15,742 nt of DNA from assembly GCA_017390645.1 (NCBI GenBank), contig JAFPAZ010000156.1:1-15742 (forward strand), written 5' to 3'. The number at the start of each line of letters is the position of its first letter. The first letter of the stretch is position 1. The notes under the pieces are model-generated. The model saw only the letters and a list, made by a program, of their open reading frames with translations. It searched no databases and had not been told where the DNA came from. The translations under genes and the position numbers were made by a program. Origin of the DNA: Lachnospiraceae bacterium. GTDB taxonomy: Bacteria > Bacillota_A > Clostridia > Lachnospirales > Lachnospiraceae. Below, piece by piece: positions 1 through 6,411 of this stretch.

Positions 1-16
1 CGCAAATCTGCGTTAA

Positions 17-53
17 ACTGCCTTTTACCGATTGAAGAATCCGGCAGTATTTT
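17..53 (+). terminator. Possible terminator of a gene left of the window
   Basis: A 6-bp stem (ACTGCC at 17-22, GGCAGT at 43-48) encloses a 4-bp inner stem (GATT 30-33, AATC 38-41). It is followed on the plus strand by a moderately T-rich tail from 49. It would fit the end of a plus-strand gene lying off the left edge. The stem is short and the tail is interrupted, so this is weak. Confidence 0.25.
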
Positions 54-137
54 CCTTTCAAATTTTTTCTTCAATCTCGTGTTCTTTTGTTTGTAGGATT
101 GCAAGAGTCAAACTACATAACAATCCGTAGACATTTG

Positions 138-161
138 GTGCCAAAATGCCTTTTAGCACCA
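138..161 (-). other. RNA hairpin downstream of the ACT-domain gene
   Basis: Read on the minus strand, GGTGC-T-AAAA and TTTT-G-GCACC form a 10-bp stem with one wobble pair and a 4-nt loop, starting about 44 nt after the stop at 205. No U tract follows, so it is not a classical terminator. It could be a 3'-end stabiliser or a spacer in a longer transcript. The rest of 1-204 holds no supported gene. Confidence 0.35.
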
Positions 162-204
162 ACATAATATCATCATAAATCGATGAACCATGTCGTTAAT
201 TAAC

Positions 205-648
205 TTATTCTTTTGCTAATATCTTAACATAATAGATTCCATCAATTTCTTCCAATTTTTTAAACATATCATTAATATCCCCTTTGGATTCTCCTAAATC
301 AACACTGAGGGTTAATAATGCCACTTCATACATTGGAATACTTTGATGTATGGATAAAATATTCGCATTATAACTTGCTACCAGATTCAACACTACCGAT
401 AACAAGCCAGGTCTGTCGGCAACTTCCACCGTAAATGTAATTACATGCCCTCTCGTGGTATCATGAAAAGGAACAATCGAATCTTTATATTTATAGAAAG
501 AACTTCTACTGATTCCCACCATATCGATTGCTTTTTGTACGGTTATGTTTTTGTCTGTTTCTAGAAGTTGTTTTGCTTCTACTACTTTTAATAAAACCTC
601 CGGTAACGCATTTTTTGTTACCAGATAGTACTTCGTATCTTCTATCAT
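205..648 (-). CDS. pheB: ACT domain-containing protein, PheB/UPF0735 family
   Basis: The 147-aa length and whole-length pattern match the UPF0735/PheB family. The N-terminal part contains LPEVLLKVVEAKQLL and a helix-turn-helix-like stretch, ISRSSFYKYKDSI (about residues 46-58). The C-terminal ACT domain (about 70-145) carries VADRPGLLSVVLNLVA followed by NILSIHQSIP. ACT domains bind amino acids. In Bacillus this gene lies beside pheA and is thought to be a regulator rather than an enzyme; its ligand is not established. The ATG is chosen because AAGGGG lies about 8 nt upstream. A good promoter sits 50-80 bp upstream, and no strong terminator follows, so it may be co-transcribed with a gene beyond the left edge. 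The symbol is by family similarity only. Confidence 0.85.
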   Translation of the reverse strand: MIEDTKYYLVTKNALPEVLLKVVEAKQLLETDKNITVQKAIDMVGISRSSFYKYKDSIVPFHDTTRGHVITFTVEVADRPGLLSVVLNLVASYNANILSIHQSIPMYEVALLTLSVDLGESKGDINDMFKKLEEIDGIYYVKILAKE

Positions 649-696
649 GACTTCCCCTTTGTACGCATAAGAAATACACTTGTTTTTCCTAGAAAG

Positions 697-725
697 ATGT
701 TACCACAATTTAAAATCCCTTGCAA
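697..725 (-). promoter_or_regulatory. Sigma-A type promoter for the ACT-domain gene
   Basis: On the minus strand, -35 TTGCAA (725-720), a 17-bp spacer and -10 TAACAT (702-697) lie about 50 bp before the ATG at 648. The match to the vegetative consensus is good. Confidence 0.7.
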
Positions 726-773
726 CCTTTATTTTCATGTATTTATTTTCGTACATTTTTTTGTCATCTACTG

Positions 774-782
774 TGGTATACT
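774..782 (+). promoter_or_regulatory. Extended -10 promoter for the M18 aminopeptidase
   Basis: TGG-TATACT is an extended -10 element 26 bp before the ATG at 809. No good -35 is present at the right distance. It faces away from the ACT-domain promoter in the same 160-bp gap. AAAGGAG at 795-801 is the ribosome binding site, 7 nt from the ATG. Confidence 0.55.
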
Positions 783-808
783 TTAAGAAAACGTAAAGGA
801 GAACTTTT

Positions 809-2080
809 ATGAAACAGTGTATACAATACATTAACGAATCTACCTGCCCTTTTCTCTCCATACAAAATGCAGCGAAACAGTTAAAAAATGCAGGATTTCA
901 AGAAATCACCAATGAACAGACATGGAATTTTTCCAATGGAAAATATTTTCTTAATTTGTTTGATTCTTTTTTAGTGGCTTTTACCCTTCCTAAACCATTG
1001 TCACAAATCGAATCCATCCACTTGGCTTTGGCACACGATGATTCTCCGGTATTTAAATTAAAAAGTAATCCGGATATTATAAAGTCCGGATATCATAACC
1101 TTAATGTAGAAATGTATGGCGGTATGCTCCCTTCCACCTGGTTCGATCGTCCATTAGGACTATCCGGAAAATTATTTTTAAAGGGTAAAAATGCATTTCT
1201 ACCTATAGAAAAGATTTTTGATTTCAAAGAGGGAGTCTGTGTCATTCCTTCTCTTGCACCTCATTTAAACCGTTCTGAAAAGAATTCAGAACCAACTCCA
1301 CAAAAAGAATATATGCCATTGTTTTCTATAGCAAAAGACAAAAATTCCTCTATTTTTGAATTACTTGCCGAAAAGACCGAGTGTAAAAAAGAGGACATTC
1401 TTTCTTTTGATATCACCTTATACAATAAAGAAGAGGGAGAACGAATCGGTGCCAATCAGGAATTCTTAAGTTCACCCAGAATAGATAATTTAATTTCCAT
1501 TTCAGCAATGTTAGAGGCAATTACCTCTCCTGGCAGCAGCCATACCCTTAACATGATTGCCATTTTTCATCATGAGGAAATCGGAAGTCGTTCCAAAGAA
1601 GGCGCTGATTCCAATACCTTAAAATTATGTCTGGATAAATTATTGAACGACCAGGGGATTCCTTCCACTAAACATCCTTATTTACTACAAAACAGTATTA
1701 TGCTGTCTGTGGATGGTGCTCACGGATTGCATCCAAACTATACTGAAAAACACGACCCTACCAATCCGGTTCTTTTAAATCACGGGATTGCCTTAAAATC
1801 CAGTTCATCGCAGCGCTATGTCACCGATGCCAGGGTAACCGCCATCATAAAAGCGTTATGTGAAGAAAACAACATTCCGTATCAAGAACAGGTAAATAAA
1901 ACAGGAATGGCAGGAGGGCAAACACTCGGACCTATCGTTTCCTCGTATCTTCCAATTCCTGCCATTGATTTAGGAGTCCCTATCTTAGGTATGCACTCCG
2001 CCAGAGAGTTATGTGGATGCGCTGACTACGAAAGCCTGAAAAACCTGTTAAAAGTTTTTTTCTATTCCTCCACAGTATAA
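809..2080 (+). CDS. apeB: M18 family zinc aminopeptidase
   Basis: The 423-aa length is usual for bacterial M18 (aspartyl/general) aminopeptidases, cytosolic enzymes that remove N-terminal residues from peptides using two metal ions. All conserved metal and catalytic positions are visible by alignment with the family pattern. These are His76 in AHDDSP, Asp226 in SPRIDNL, catalytic Glu256 and metal-binding Glu257 in HHEEIGS, Asp302 before GAHGLHPNY, and His396 in MHSARE. The HPNY and GGQTLGP blocks are also present. The start is fixed by AAAGGAG 7 nt upstream. The gene is monocistronic. Its last 19 bp overlap the 3' end of the lysozyme gene on the other strand, with no terminator between them. 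Substrate preference cannot be read from the sequence. Confidence 0.93.
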   Translation: MKQCIQYINESTCPFLSIQNAAKQLKNAGFQEITNEQTWNFSNGKYFLNLFDSFLVAFTLPKPLSQIESIHLALAHDDSPVFKLKSNPDIIKSGYHNLNVEMYGGMLPSTWFDRPLGLSGKLFLKGKNAFLPIEKIFDFKEGVCVIPSLAPHLNRSEKNSEPTPQKEYMPLFSIAKDKNSSIFELLAEKTECKKEDILSFDITLYNKEEGERIGANQEFLSSPRIDNLISISAMLEAITSPGSSHTLNMIAIFHHEEIGSRSKEGADSNTLKLCLDKLLNDQGIPSTKHPYLLQNSIMLSVDGAHGLHPNYTEKHDPTNPVLLNHGIALKSSSSQRYVTDARVTAIIKALCEENNIPYQEQVNKTGMAGGQTLGPIVSSYLPIPAIDLGVPILGMHSARELCGCADYESLKNLLKVFFYSSTV

Positions 2081-3210
2081 TCCTTAAAACAGATATTAAG
2101 ATCCACATCACCCTCAATACCATTTATTTGCCCCTTTTCACTGTATTGCCACATTTTGAAATCATATGGAAAATATGGTTGTGTATCATAATTCGCCAGC
2201 CAGATATCGTATTTGGATAAGGATTTAAAATCTGTTTTTAGAATAAGCCAATTCAAATTAGAATAAACCATAGGAATATATCCTGCTGCTTCTATCGTCT
2301 CACAAAACGCAAGGATATATTCCGTTCTTTCTTCATTCGTTAACCCATCCGTTCTAGCTCCCTCTCCTGAAGGCAATTCCGTATCCAAAACCACAGGATA
2401 TGTAACTTCGTATCCTCTCAGCGCTTCTATTACCATTTCTGCCTCTTCCACTGCCTCTTCTTTGCTGATTGCCTGGGAATAAAAATATACCCCTATATCA
2501 ATATTTTGCTCTTTCGTACCTTCCAAATTCTCCATAAATTTTTCATCTAACACCAATTTCCCATTTCCATATCCACGATACCCAGCCCTAAGAATCGCAA
2601 ATTCAACCCCATCTTCCTTTACCAATTCCCAGTCAATATCCCCCTGAAACTTCGACACATCAATTCCAGACTTTGAAACCACGTTTCCCTCTGCATCCTT
2701 ATATTCAAAAAACTTATCCACTTGCTCCAGTCTGGAATAATCATAAGAATTCTTTTCCATGGTTTCATCAATCGGAAGGTACAAAAACTCCCCATCTGAT
2801 TTTAAAACCAGGTTATCCGGAAACATTTTTCTCATAAACTTAACATTTACCTGTGTTTCCTTTCCATATTCCTTCACCATCTCTATATAATCAGCTGTAG
2901 CCTCCTTCCCAGTTTCATCCTTTATTTCCTTCAGTTGGCCATCATCCATAAGAAAATACCGGTCATTTACCTGCATATGATCCAATATCCGATAACGCTC
3001 TGCCAACATCCCTGAAAAGAAAATTAATATAGCAAAAGGAACTGCTACAACAATTCTGATGGCAGCCACTCCTTTCTTCCTTTTCTTTAACGGTTGTACA
3101 TATGGCGGTGCATCTAATTCCAAAGTTGCACTCTGATTCAAAACCGCTTCTTCAAACTCTTTCGCTTCACTTTTTGATATTTTTTCTTCCATTAAGTTTT
3201 TATTATCCAT
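2062..3210 (-). CDS. Membrane-anchored GH25 lysozyme (muramidase)
   Basis: This 382-aa protein starts with a charged cytoplasmic N-terminus (1-46, ending LKKRKK). One membrane segment follows (about 47-70, rich in V, A, I, L, F), so the rest lies outside the cell. Residues 72-180 are a spacer region of unknown fold. A GH25 domain then runs from SGIDVSKFQGDIDW (182-195) to the end, with Asp184, the DTE motif (Asp276, Glu278), and the late WQYSEKG and GDVDLN motifs. GH25 enzymes cleave the N-acetylmuramic acid-N-acetylglucosamine bond in peptidoglycan. AAGGGG about 8 nt upstream supports the ATG at 3210; a second Met at residue 7 is possible. The gene appears to be transcribed alone. Roles in wall turnover, division or spore formation are open. 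Confidence 0.9.
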   Translation of the reverse strand: MDNKNLMEEKISKSEAKEFEEAVLNQSATLELDAPPYVQPLKKRKKGVAAIRIVVAVPFAILIFFSGMLAERYRILDHMQVNDRYFLMDDGQLKEIKDETGKEATADYIEMVKEYGKETQVNVKFMRKMFPDNLVLKSDGEFLYLPIDETMEKNSYDYSRLEQVDKFFEYKDAEGNVVSKSGIDVSKFQGDIDWELVKEDGVEFAILRAGYRGYGNGKLVLDEKFMENLEGTKEQNIDIGVYFYSQAISKEEAVEEAEMVIEALRGYEVTYPVVLDTELPSGEGARTDGLTNEERTEYILAFCETIEAAGYIPMVYSNLNWLILKTDFKSLSKYDIWLANYDTQPYFPYDFKMWQYSEKGQINGIEGDVDLNICFKDYTVEE

Positions 3211-3317
3211 ATAAATCCCCTTGTCATCCTTTGTCCACTGTACAGATATTTAAAAACATCCATGTTCTAAGCTGCTCAAACTAAAACATTGCCCTTTTCC
3301 TTGTCTGCACTTATTTC

Positions 3318-3326
3318 ATTATAACA
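3318..3326 (-). promoter_or_regulatory. Extended -10 promoter for the GH25 gene
   Basis: TGT-TATAAT (3326-3318 on the minus strand) is a perfect extended -10 element about 108 bp before the ATG at 3210. No strong -35 is seen. The 5' leader would be about 100 nt. Confidence 0.5.
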
Positions 3327-3369
3327 AATCCTTTACGCTTAGACTAGTATAACTTTTCATTTTCTATAC

Positions 3370-3396
3370 ACCCATACAGACTTTTCCCATAAACTA
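3370..3396 (+). promoter_or_regulatory. Candidate mother-cell sporulation promoter (sigma-E/sigma-K type) of cotJ
   Basis: AC (3370-3371), 16 bases, then CATAAACTA (3388-3396) fits the sigma-K pattern AC-N16-CATANNNTA. A second -10-like element, CATACAGA (3373-3380), fits the related sigma-E form but has no matching -35 at the right distance. In Bacillus subtilis cotJ is transcribed by sigma-E. The two consensus sequences overlap, so the assignment between them is open. No vegetative promoter is visible here. Confidence 0.45.
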
Positions 3397-3428
3397 TTAC
3401 TATAAACAATATGAAAGGAGTTTTTTCT

Positions 3429-3659
3429 TTGGATACCAACCGTAATTGTTCAAGAAGATATCCTTCTTCTTATGACAGCGATAAAATGACAAGACCTGAA
3501 AGCCCAAGACAAAGCGAAAGCAGAATGCCCCTTGGAATTTCTTATGTTCCATGGCAGCAATTTTCGTCAATGTACGATCCAATGAAAGCATTGGAAAGAG
3601 GTACTGCATTTCCTGAACTTGATTTCCCATTTTGTGGCGAAAGAGGTGGCTGCTCATGA
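3429..3659 (+). CDS. cotJA: Spore coat associated protein CotJA
   Basis: This 76-aa protein carries the family core: MPLGISYVPWQQF, then YDPMKALERGTAFPELDFPF. CotJA is a small protein of the inner spore coat, encoded with and linked to CotJC. The longest frame begins with ATG at 3411, but its first codons contain AAAGGAG (3414-3420). That is an ideal ribosome binding site exactly 8 nt before TTG at 3429, so TTG is the likelier start. The N-terminal third is Arg/Ser-rich and probably disordered. The stop overlaps the cotJB start (ATGA), indicating translational coupling. Confidence 0.88.
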   Translation: MDTNRNCSRRYPSSYDSDKMTRPESPRQSESRMPLGISYVPWQQFSSMYDPMKALERGTAFPELDFPFCGERGGCS

Positions 3660-3925
3660 GCAATTTTTCCAACAAGCATAATCAAAAACAATTAATGTCC
3701 ATGATCAATTCATATAGTTTCATGGTGAATGAATTAAATTTATTCTTAGATACTCACCCAAATTGCGAAGAAGCCTTATCCGCTTATGAACATTATAGTA
3801 AACTAAGACGGGATGCCATCCACAAATATACTATGATGTTTGGACCTTTGCTAGCTGATCAGGTTGACATCAATCAAGGCTGGTCATGGGTAAAGACTCC
3901 ATGGCCTTGGGAAGGAGAGTGCTAA
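3656..3925 (+). CDS. cotJB: Spore coat protein CotJB
   Basis: This 89-aa protein shows the CotJB pattern: NSYSFMVNELNLFLDTHP near the N-terminus, YEHYSKLR in the middle, and the C-terminal GPLLADQVD followed by WSWVKTPWPWE. Its biochemical function is unknown; it is needed with its neighbours for normal coat composition in Bacillus. The frame stays open further upstream to a TTG at 3632. ATG 3656 is chosen because it overlaps the cotJA stop, has AGAGG about 9 nt upstream, and gives the normal family length. GAAGGAGAG at its 3' end serves as the ribosome binding site for cotJC. Confidence 0.9.
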   Translation: MSNFSNKHNQKQLMSMINSYSFMVNELNLFLDTHPNCEEALSAYEHYSKLRRDAIHKYTMMFGPLLADQVDINQGWSWVKTPWPWEGEC

Positions 3926-3928
3926 TTT

Positions 3929-4567
3929 ATGTGGAATTATGAAAAACGACTTCAATACCCGGTTAACATTAAAGAAACGAATCCTAGACTTGCTATGAAC
4001 ATTATAAGCCAATTTGGTGGACCGGACGGAGAATTAGCCGCATCCATGCGATATATTTCCCAACGTTACACCATGCCATACCGTGAAGTAGCAGGAATAC
4101 TGACAGACATCGGAACGGAAGAATTGGCTCACTTAGAGATTATCAGCTCCATTGTATATCAATTAACCAAAAATATGAGTATGGAAGAATTAAAGAAAGC
4201 AGGTTTTGATTTATATTATATCGATCATACCGCTGCTCTCTGGCCTCAATCCGCCGGTGGTATTCCTTTCAACAGTTGTGAATTTCAATCCAAAGGAGAT
4301 CCCATCACAGATTTAACAGAAGATATGGCAGCTGAACAAAAAGCCAGAAGCACTTATGATAACATTCTACGTTTGGTAAGAGATTACCCCGATATCGCAG
4401 ATCCAATTAAATTCCTAAGAGAAAGAGAAATTGTTCACTTCCAAAGATTTGGTGAAAGTCTTGAAATCGTGAAGGAGCGGTTAAATTCAAAGAATTTTTA
4501 CGCCTTCAACCCAGCTTTTGATACCAGTGCACCATGCTTAAAAGACGAAAATTGTAATTGTAAATAA
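3929..4567 (+). CDS. cotJC: Manganese catalase-like spore coat protein CotJC
   Basis: This 212-aa protein is of the ferritin-like manganese catalase family. Metal ligands expected for the dimanganese site are visible: Glu35 in GPDGELAASMRY, Glu65 and His68 in TEELAHLE, Glu136 in AAEQKARS, and Glu167/His170 in EREIVHFQRF. Family members decompose hydrogen peroxide, and CotJC sits in the inner spore coat. The C-terminus ends in a short Cys-rich tail (Cys203, Cys209, Cys211). It is the last gene of the cotJ operon, 3 bp after cotJB, and is followed directly by a hairpin. Catalytic activity is inferred from the ligand set. Confidence 0.93.
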   Translation: MWNYEKRLQYPVNIKETNPRLAMNIISQFGGPDGELAASMRYISQRYTMPYREVAGILTDIGTEELAHLEIISSIVYQLTKNMSMEELKKAGFDLYYIDHTAALWPQSAGGIPFNSCEFQSKGDPITDLTEDMAAEQKARSTYDNILRLVRDYPDIADPIKFLREREIVHFQRFGESLEIVKERLNSKNFYAFNPAFDTSAPCLKDENCNCK

Positions 4568-4572
4568 AAAAG

Positions 4573-4652
4573 AGGCAATCACATCAGTAAAAATCTTACG
4601 AAATATAGCAATTCCGCTATATCCTGTAGTATTTTACTTCATGTGATTGCCT
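4573..4652. terminator. Long nested hairpin, bidirectional terminator
   Basis: Outer arms AGGCAATCACAT (4573-4584) and ATGTGATTGCCT (4641-4652) pair over 12 bp. Further in, AGTAAAA (4586-4592) pairs with TTTTACT (4632-4638), and ATATAGC (4603-4609) pairs with GCTATAT (4616-4622) around a 6-nt loop. Minus-strand transcripts meet CTTTTTT straight after the stem (4572-4566), ideal for ending the prfB-cheW message. The plus-strand tail is only T/C-rich, adequate for cotJC. Confidence 0.8.
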
Positions 4653-4700
4653 TCTCTTCTATTCCGGCAAACAATGCCTAAAAGATTCATATTATCATGC

Positions 4701-5162
4701 TTAACCAGCATCAATCATGGACATCATTTGTCTTCTTTCTTTGTCGCTTACCAATTTCTCCACATTTAAAGAAATTACAATTTTTCCGTTATCACTAACG
4801 ATTTTATCAATATAATTGGTGGCTTCAGACACAATAATAACTGGCGGTGCCTCCACTTTTTTTCCGGTAATATCCATAATCTGTGCAACCTGATCTACTT
4901 CAAAACCAATGGTAATATCACCAGCCTTGGTAATAATCAACATACCTTCATCGTCATCCGTTAATTCTTCCTTGTTAAACTTTGTTCGGAAACTATAAAT
5001 AGGAATGACATCACCTCGAAGATTAATGATCCCCTTAATACAATCCGGAGTATTCGGAACAGTAATGATTTCCTGCTTTTTTTCAATTCCCATTACCTTT
5101 TTAATATCAATACCATAAAACTCCTCACCTACATTAAATACAATTAGCTTATTTTCCTCCAT
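4701..5162 (-). CDS. cheW: CheW-like chemotaxis adaptor
   Basis: This 153-aa protein is a single CheW domain. The hallmark segments are FNVGEEFYGIDIKKVMGIEK (9-28), then VPNTPDCIKGIINLRGDVIP (35-54), and a C-terminal NGKIVISLNVEKL. CheW couples methyl-accepting receptors to the kinase CheA at the inner face of the membrane, which suggests a motile organism. AAGGAGG lies about 10 nt before the ATG and inside the 3' end of prfB, whose stop is only 5 bp away, so the two genes share a transcript. No CheA or receptor gene is nearby. A standalone role in another CheA-like pathway is possible. Confidence 0.9.
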   Translation of the reverse strand: MEENKLIVFNVGEEFYGIDIKKVMGIEKKQEIITVPNTPDCIKGIINLRGDVIPIYSFRTKFNKEELTDDDEGMLIITKAGDITIGFEVDQVAQIMDITGKKVEAPPVIIVSEATNYIDKIVSDNGKIVISLNVEKLVSDKERRQMMSMIDAG

Positions 5163-5167
5163 AGTAA

Positions 5168-6290
5168 CTACGCCTCCTTATCCTGACCGGTGCTCATCCA
5201 TTTTAGATAAGCATTGATAAAGCAATCAATGGAACCATCCAAAATAGCATTTGCATTGCTAGATTCTTCATTTGTTCTATGATCCTTTACTAATGTATAT
5301 GGCTGAAGCACATAGGACCTTATCTGGCTGCCCCATCCATTTTCCATCTGCTCACCACGAATACCTGCCATTTTTTCATCATTCTCTTGTTGTCTTAGCA
5401 ACAGCAACTTAGCAGTCAGCATCTTCATAGCTTTGTCTTTATTCATGTGCTGTGAACGCTCATTCTGACACTGTACCACAATACCTGTAGGTAAATGTGT
5501 AATACGTACTGCTGACGAAGTTTTATTAATATGCTGTCCACCCGCACCACTAGAACGATACGTATCAACTTTCAAATCATCTTCATTAATGTCAACAGTC
5601 ATGTCCTCTTCAATATCCGGCATCACATCACAAGAAGCAAAGGATGTTTGCCTTTTTCCTGCAGCATTGAAAGGAGAAATACGAACCAGTCTGTGAATTC
5701 CTTTTTCTGCTTTCAAATATCCATATGCGTTTTCACCATTTACCTGAAACGTAACTGACTTAATTCCAGCCTCATCTCCTTCCAGATAATCCAGTTCTTC
5801 TATCTGATATCCCTTCTTATCCGCCCATCTGGTGTACATTCTATATAACATACTTACCCAGTCACAAGACTCTGTACCCCCAGCACCGGCATGCAAGGTC
5901 AAAATAGCACTGTCCTTATCATAAGGCCCGGACAACAAAGTTGCAATTCTTAATTGCTCAAATCCTTCTTTGAATTCACTAAGCATCTGACCAATTTCCT
6001 CAATCATGGATGCGTCCTCTTCCAAAAGCACAATTTCAATAAAAGATAAAATATCTTCGTAAGCTTTCTCAAGACCTTCATATTTTTGCAAGGTATCCTT
6101 AAGGCCCTTTAGTTCCTTCATAACCTCTTGAGATTTTTCAACCTGATCCCAAAAGCCGGGAGATTCCATCTGATTTTCCAAATCTAAAATTCTGTCTTTT
6201 TTATTTGCAATGTCAAAGTGAATCCCTTACTTCCATCAAAGGTGCTTCATATGTTAAAATCTCAGCCTTGAATTGATCCAATTCAATCAC
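5168..6290 (-). CDS. prfB: Peptide chain release factor 2 (programmed +1 frameshift)
   Basis: RF2 reads UGA and UAA stop codons and triggers peptide release. The gene is in two frames. GTG 6290 opens 25 codons ending VRDSL at an in-frame TGA (6215-6213). A +1 shift on CTT-TGA-C then continues DIANKKDRILD and so on to 5168, giving about 373 aa, the normal RF2 length. The stop-recognition tripeptide SPF (about 205-207) and the catalytic GGQ (about 250-252, in GAGGQHINKT) are both present. SPF distinguishes it from RF1. The start is GTG because the frame is closed by a TGA shortly upstream; its ribosome binding site is modest (GGTGGTG). It lies 121 bp after secA with no terminator between, and 5 bp before cheW. 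Confidence 0.95.
6212..6228 (-). promoter_or_regulatory. prfB programmed frameshift site
   Basis: On the minus strand, AAGGGA (6228-6223), a short spacer, then CTT-TGA-C (6218-6212). This is the conserved autoregulatory signal. The Shine-Dalgarno-like stretch and the slippery CTT before a weak UGAC stop favour a +1 shift when RF2 is scarce. The spacing between AAGGGA and CTT looks slightly longer than in the Escherichia coli site. Confidence 0.93.
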
Positions 6291-6411
6291 CTTATCACCA
6301 CCATTTCATTCTTTATTACTATCCATAAATCAGTCAGCTTCGGGCAAATATATAAATCCAATTTTTCATTCGTGAACACATACCACGGTACTTTCAACCA
6401 AAAATATAATA

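Noticed and set aside
58..165. 35-codon minus-strand frame starting at ATG 165
   Set aside because: There is no ribosome binding site, and its start lies in a hairpin after the ACT-domain gene; too short to support.
3632..3655. TTG 3632 as the cotJB start
   Set aside because: ATG 3656 has a ribosome binding site and the typical coupling to the cotJA stop; the extra residues are not part of the family.
3400..3675. 91-codon minus-strand frame opposite cotJA
   Set aside because: It is a shadow of cotJA and its promoter, with no ribosome binding site.
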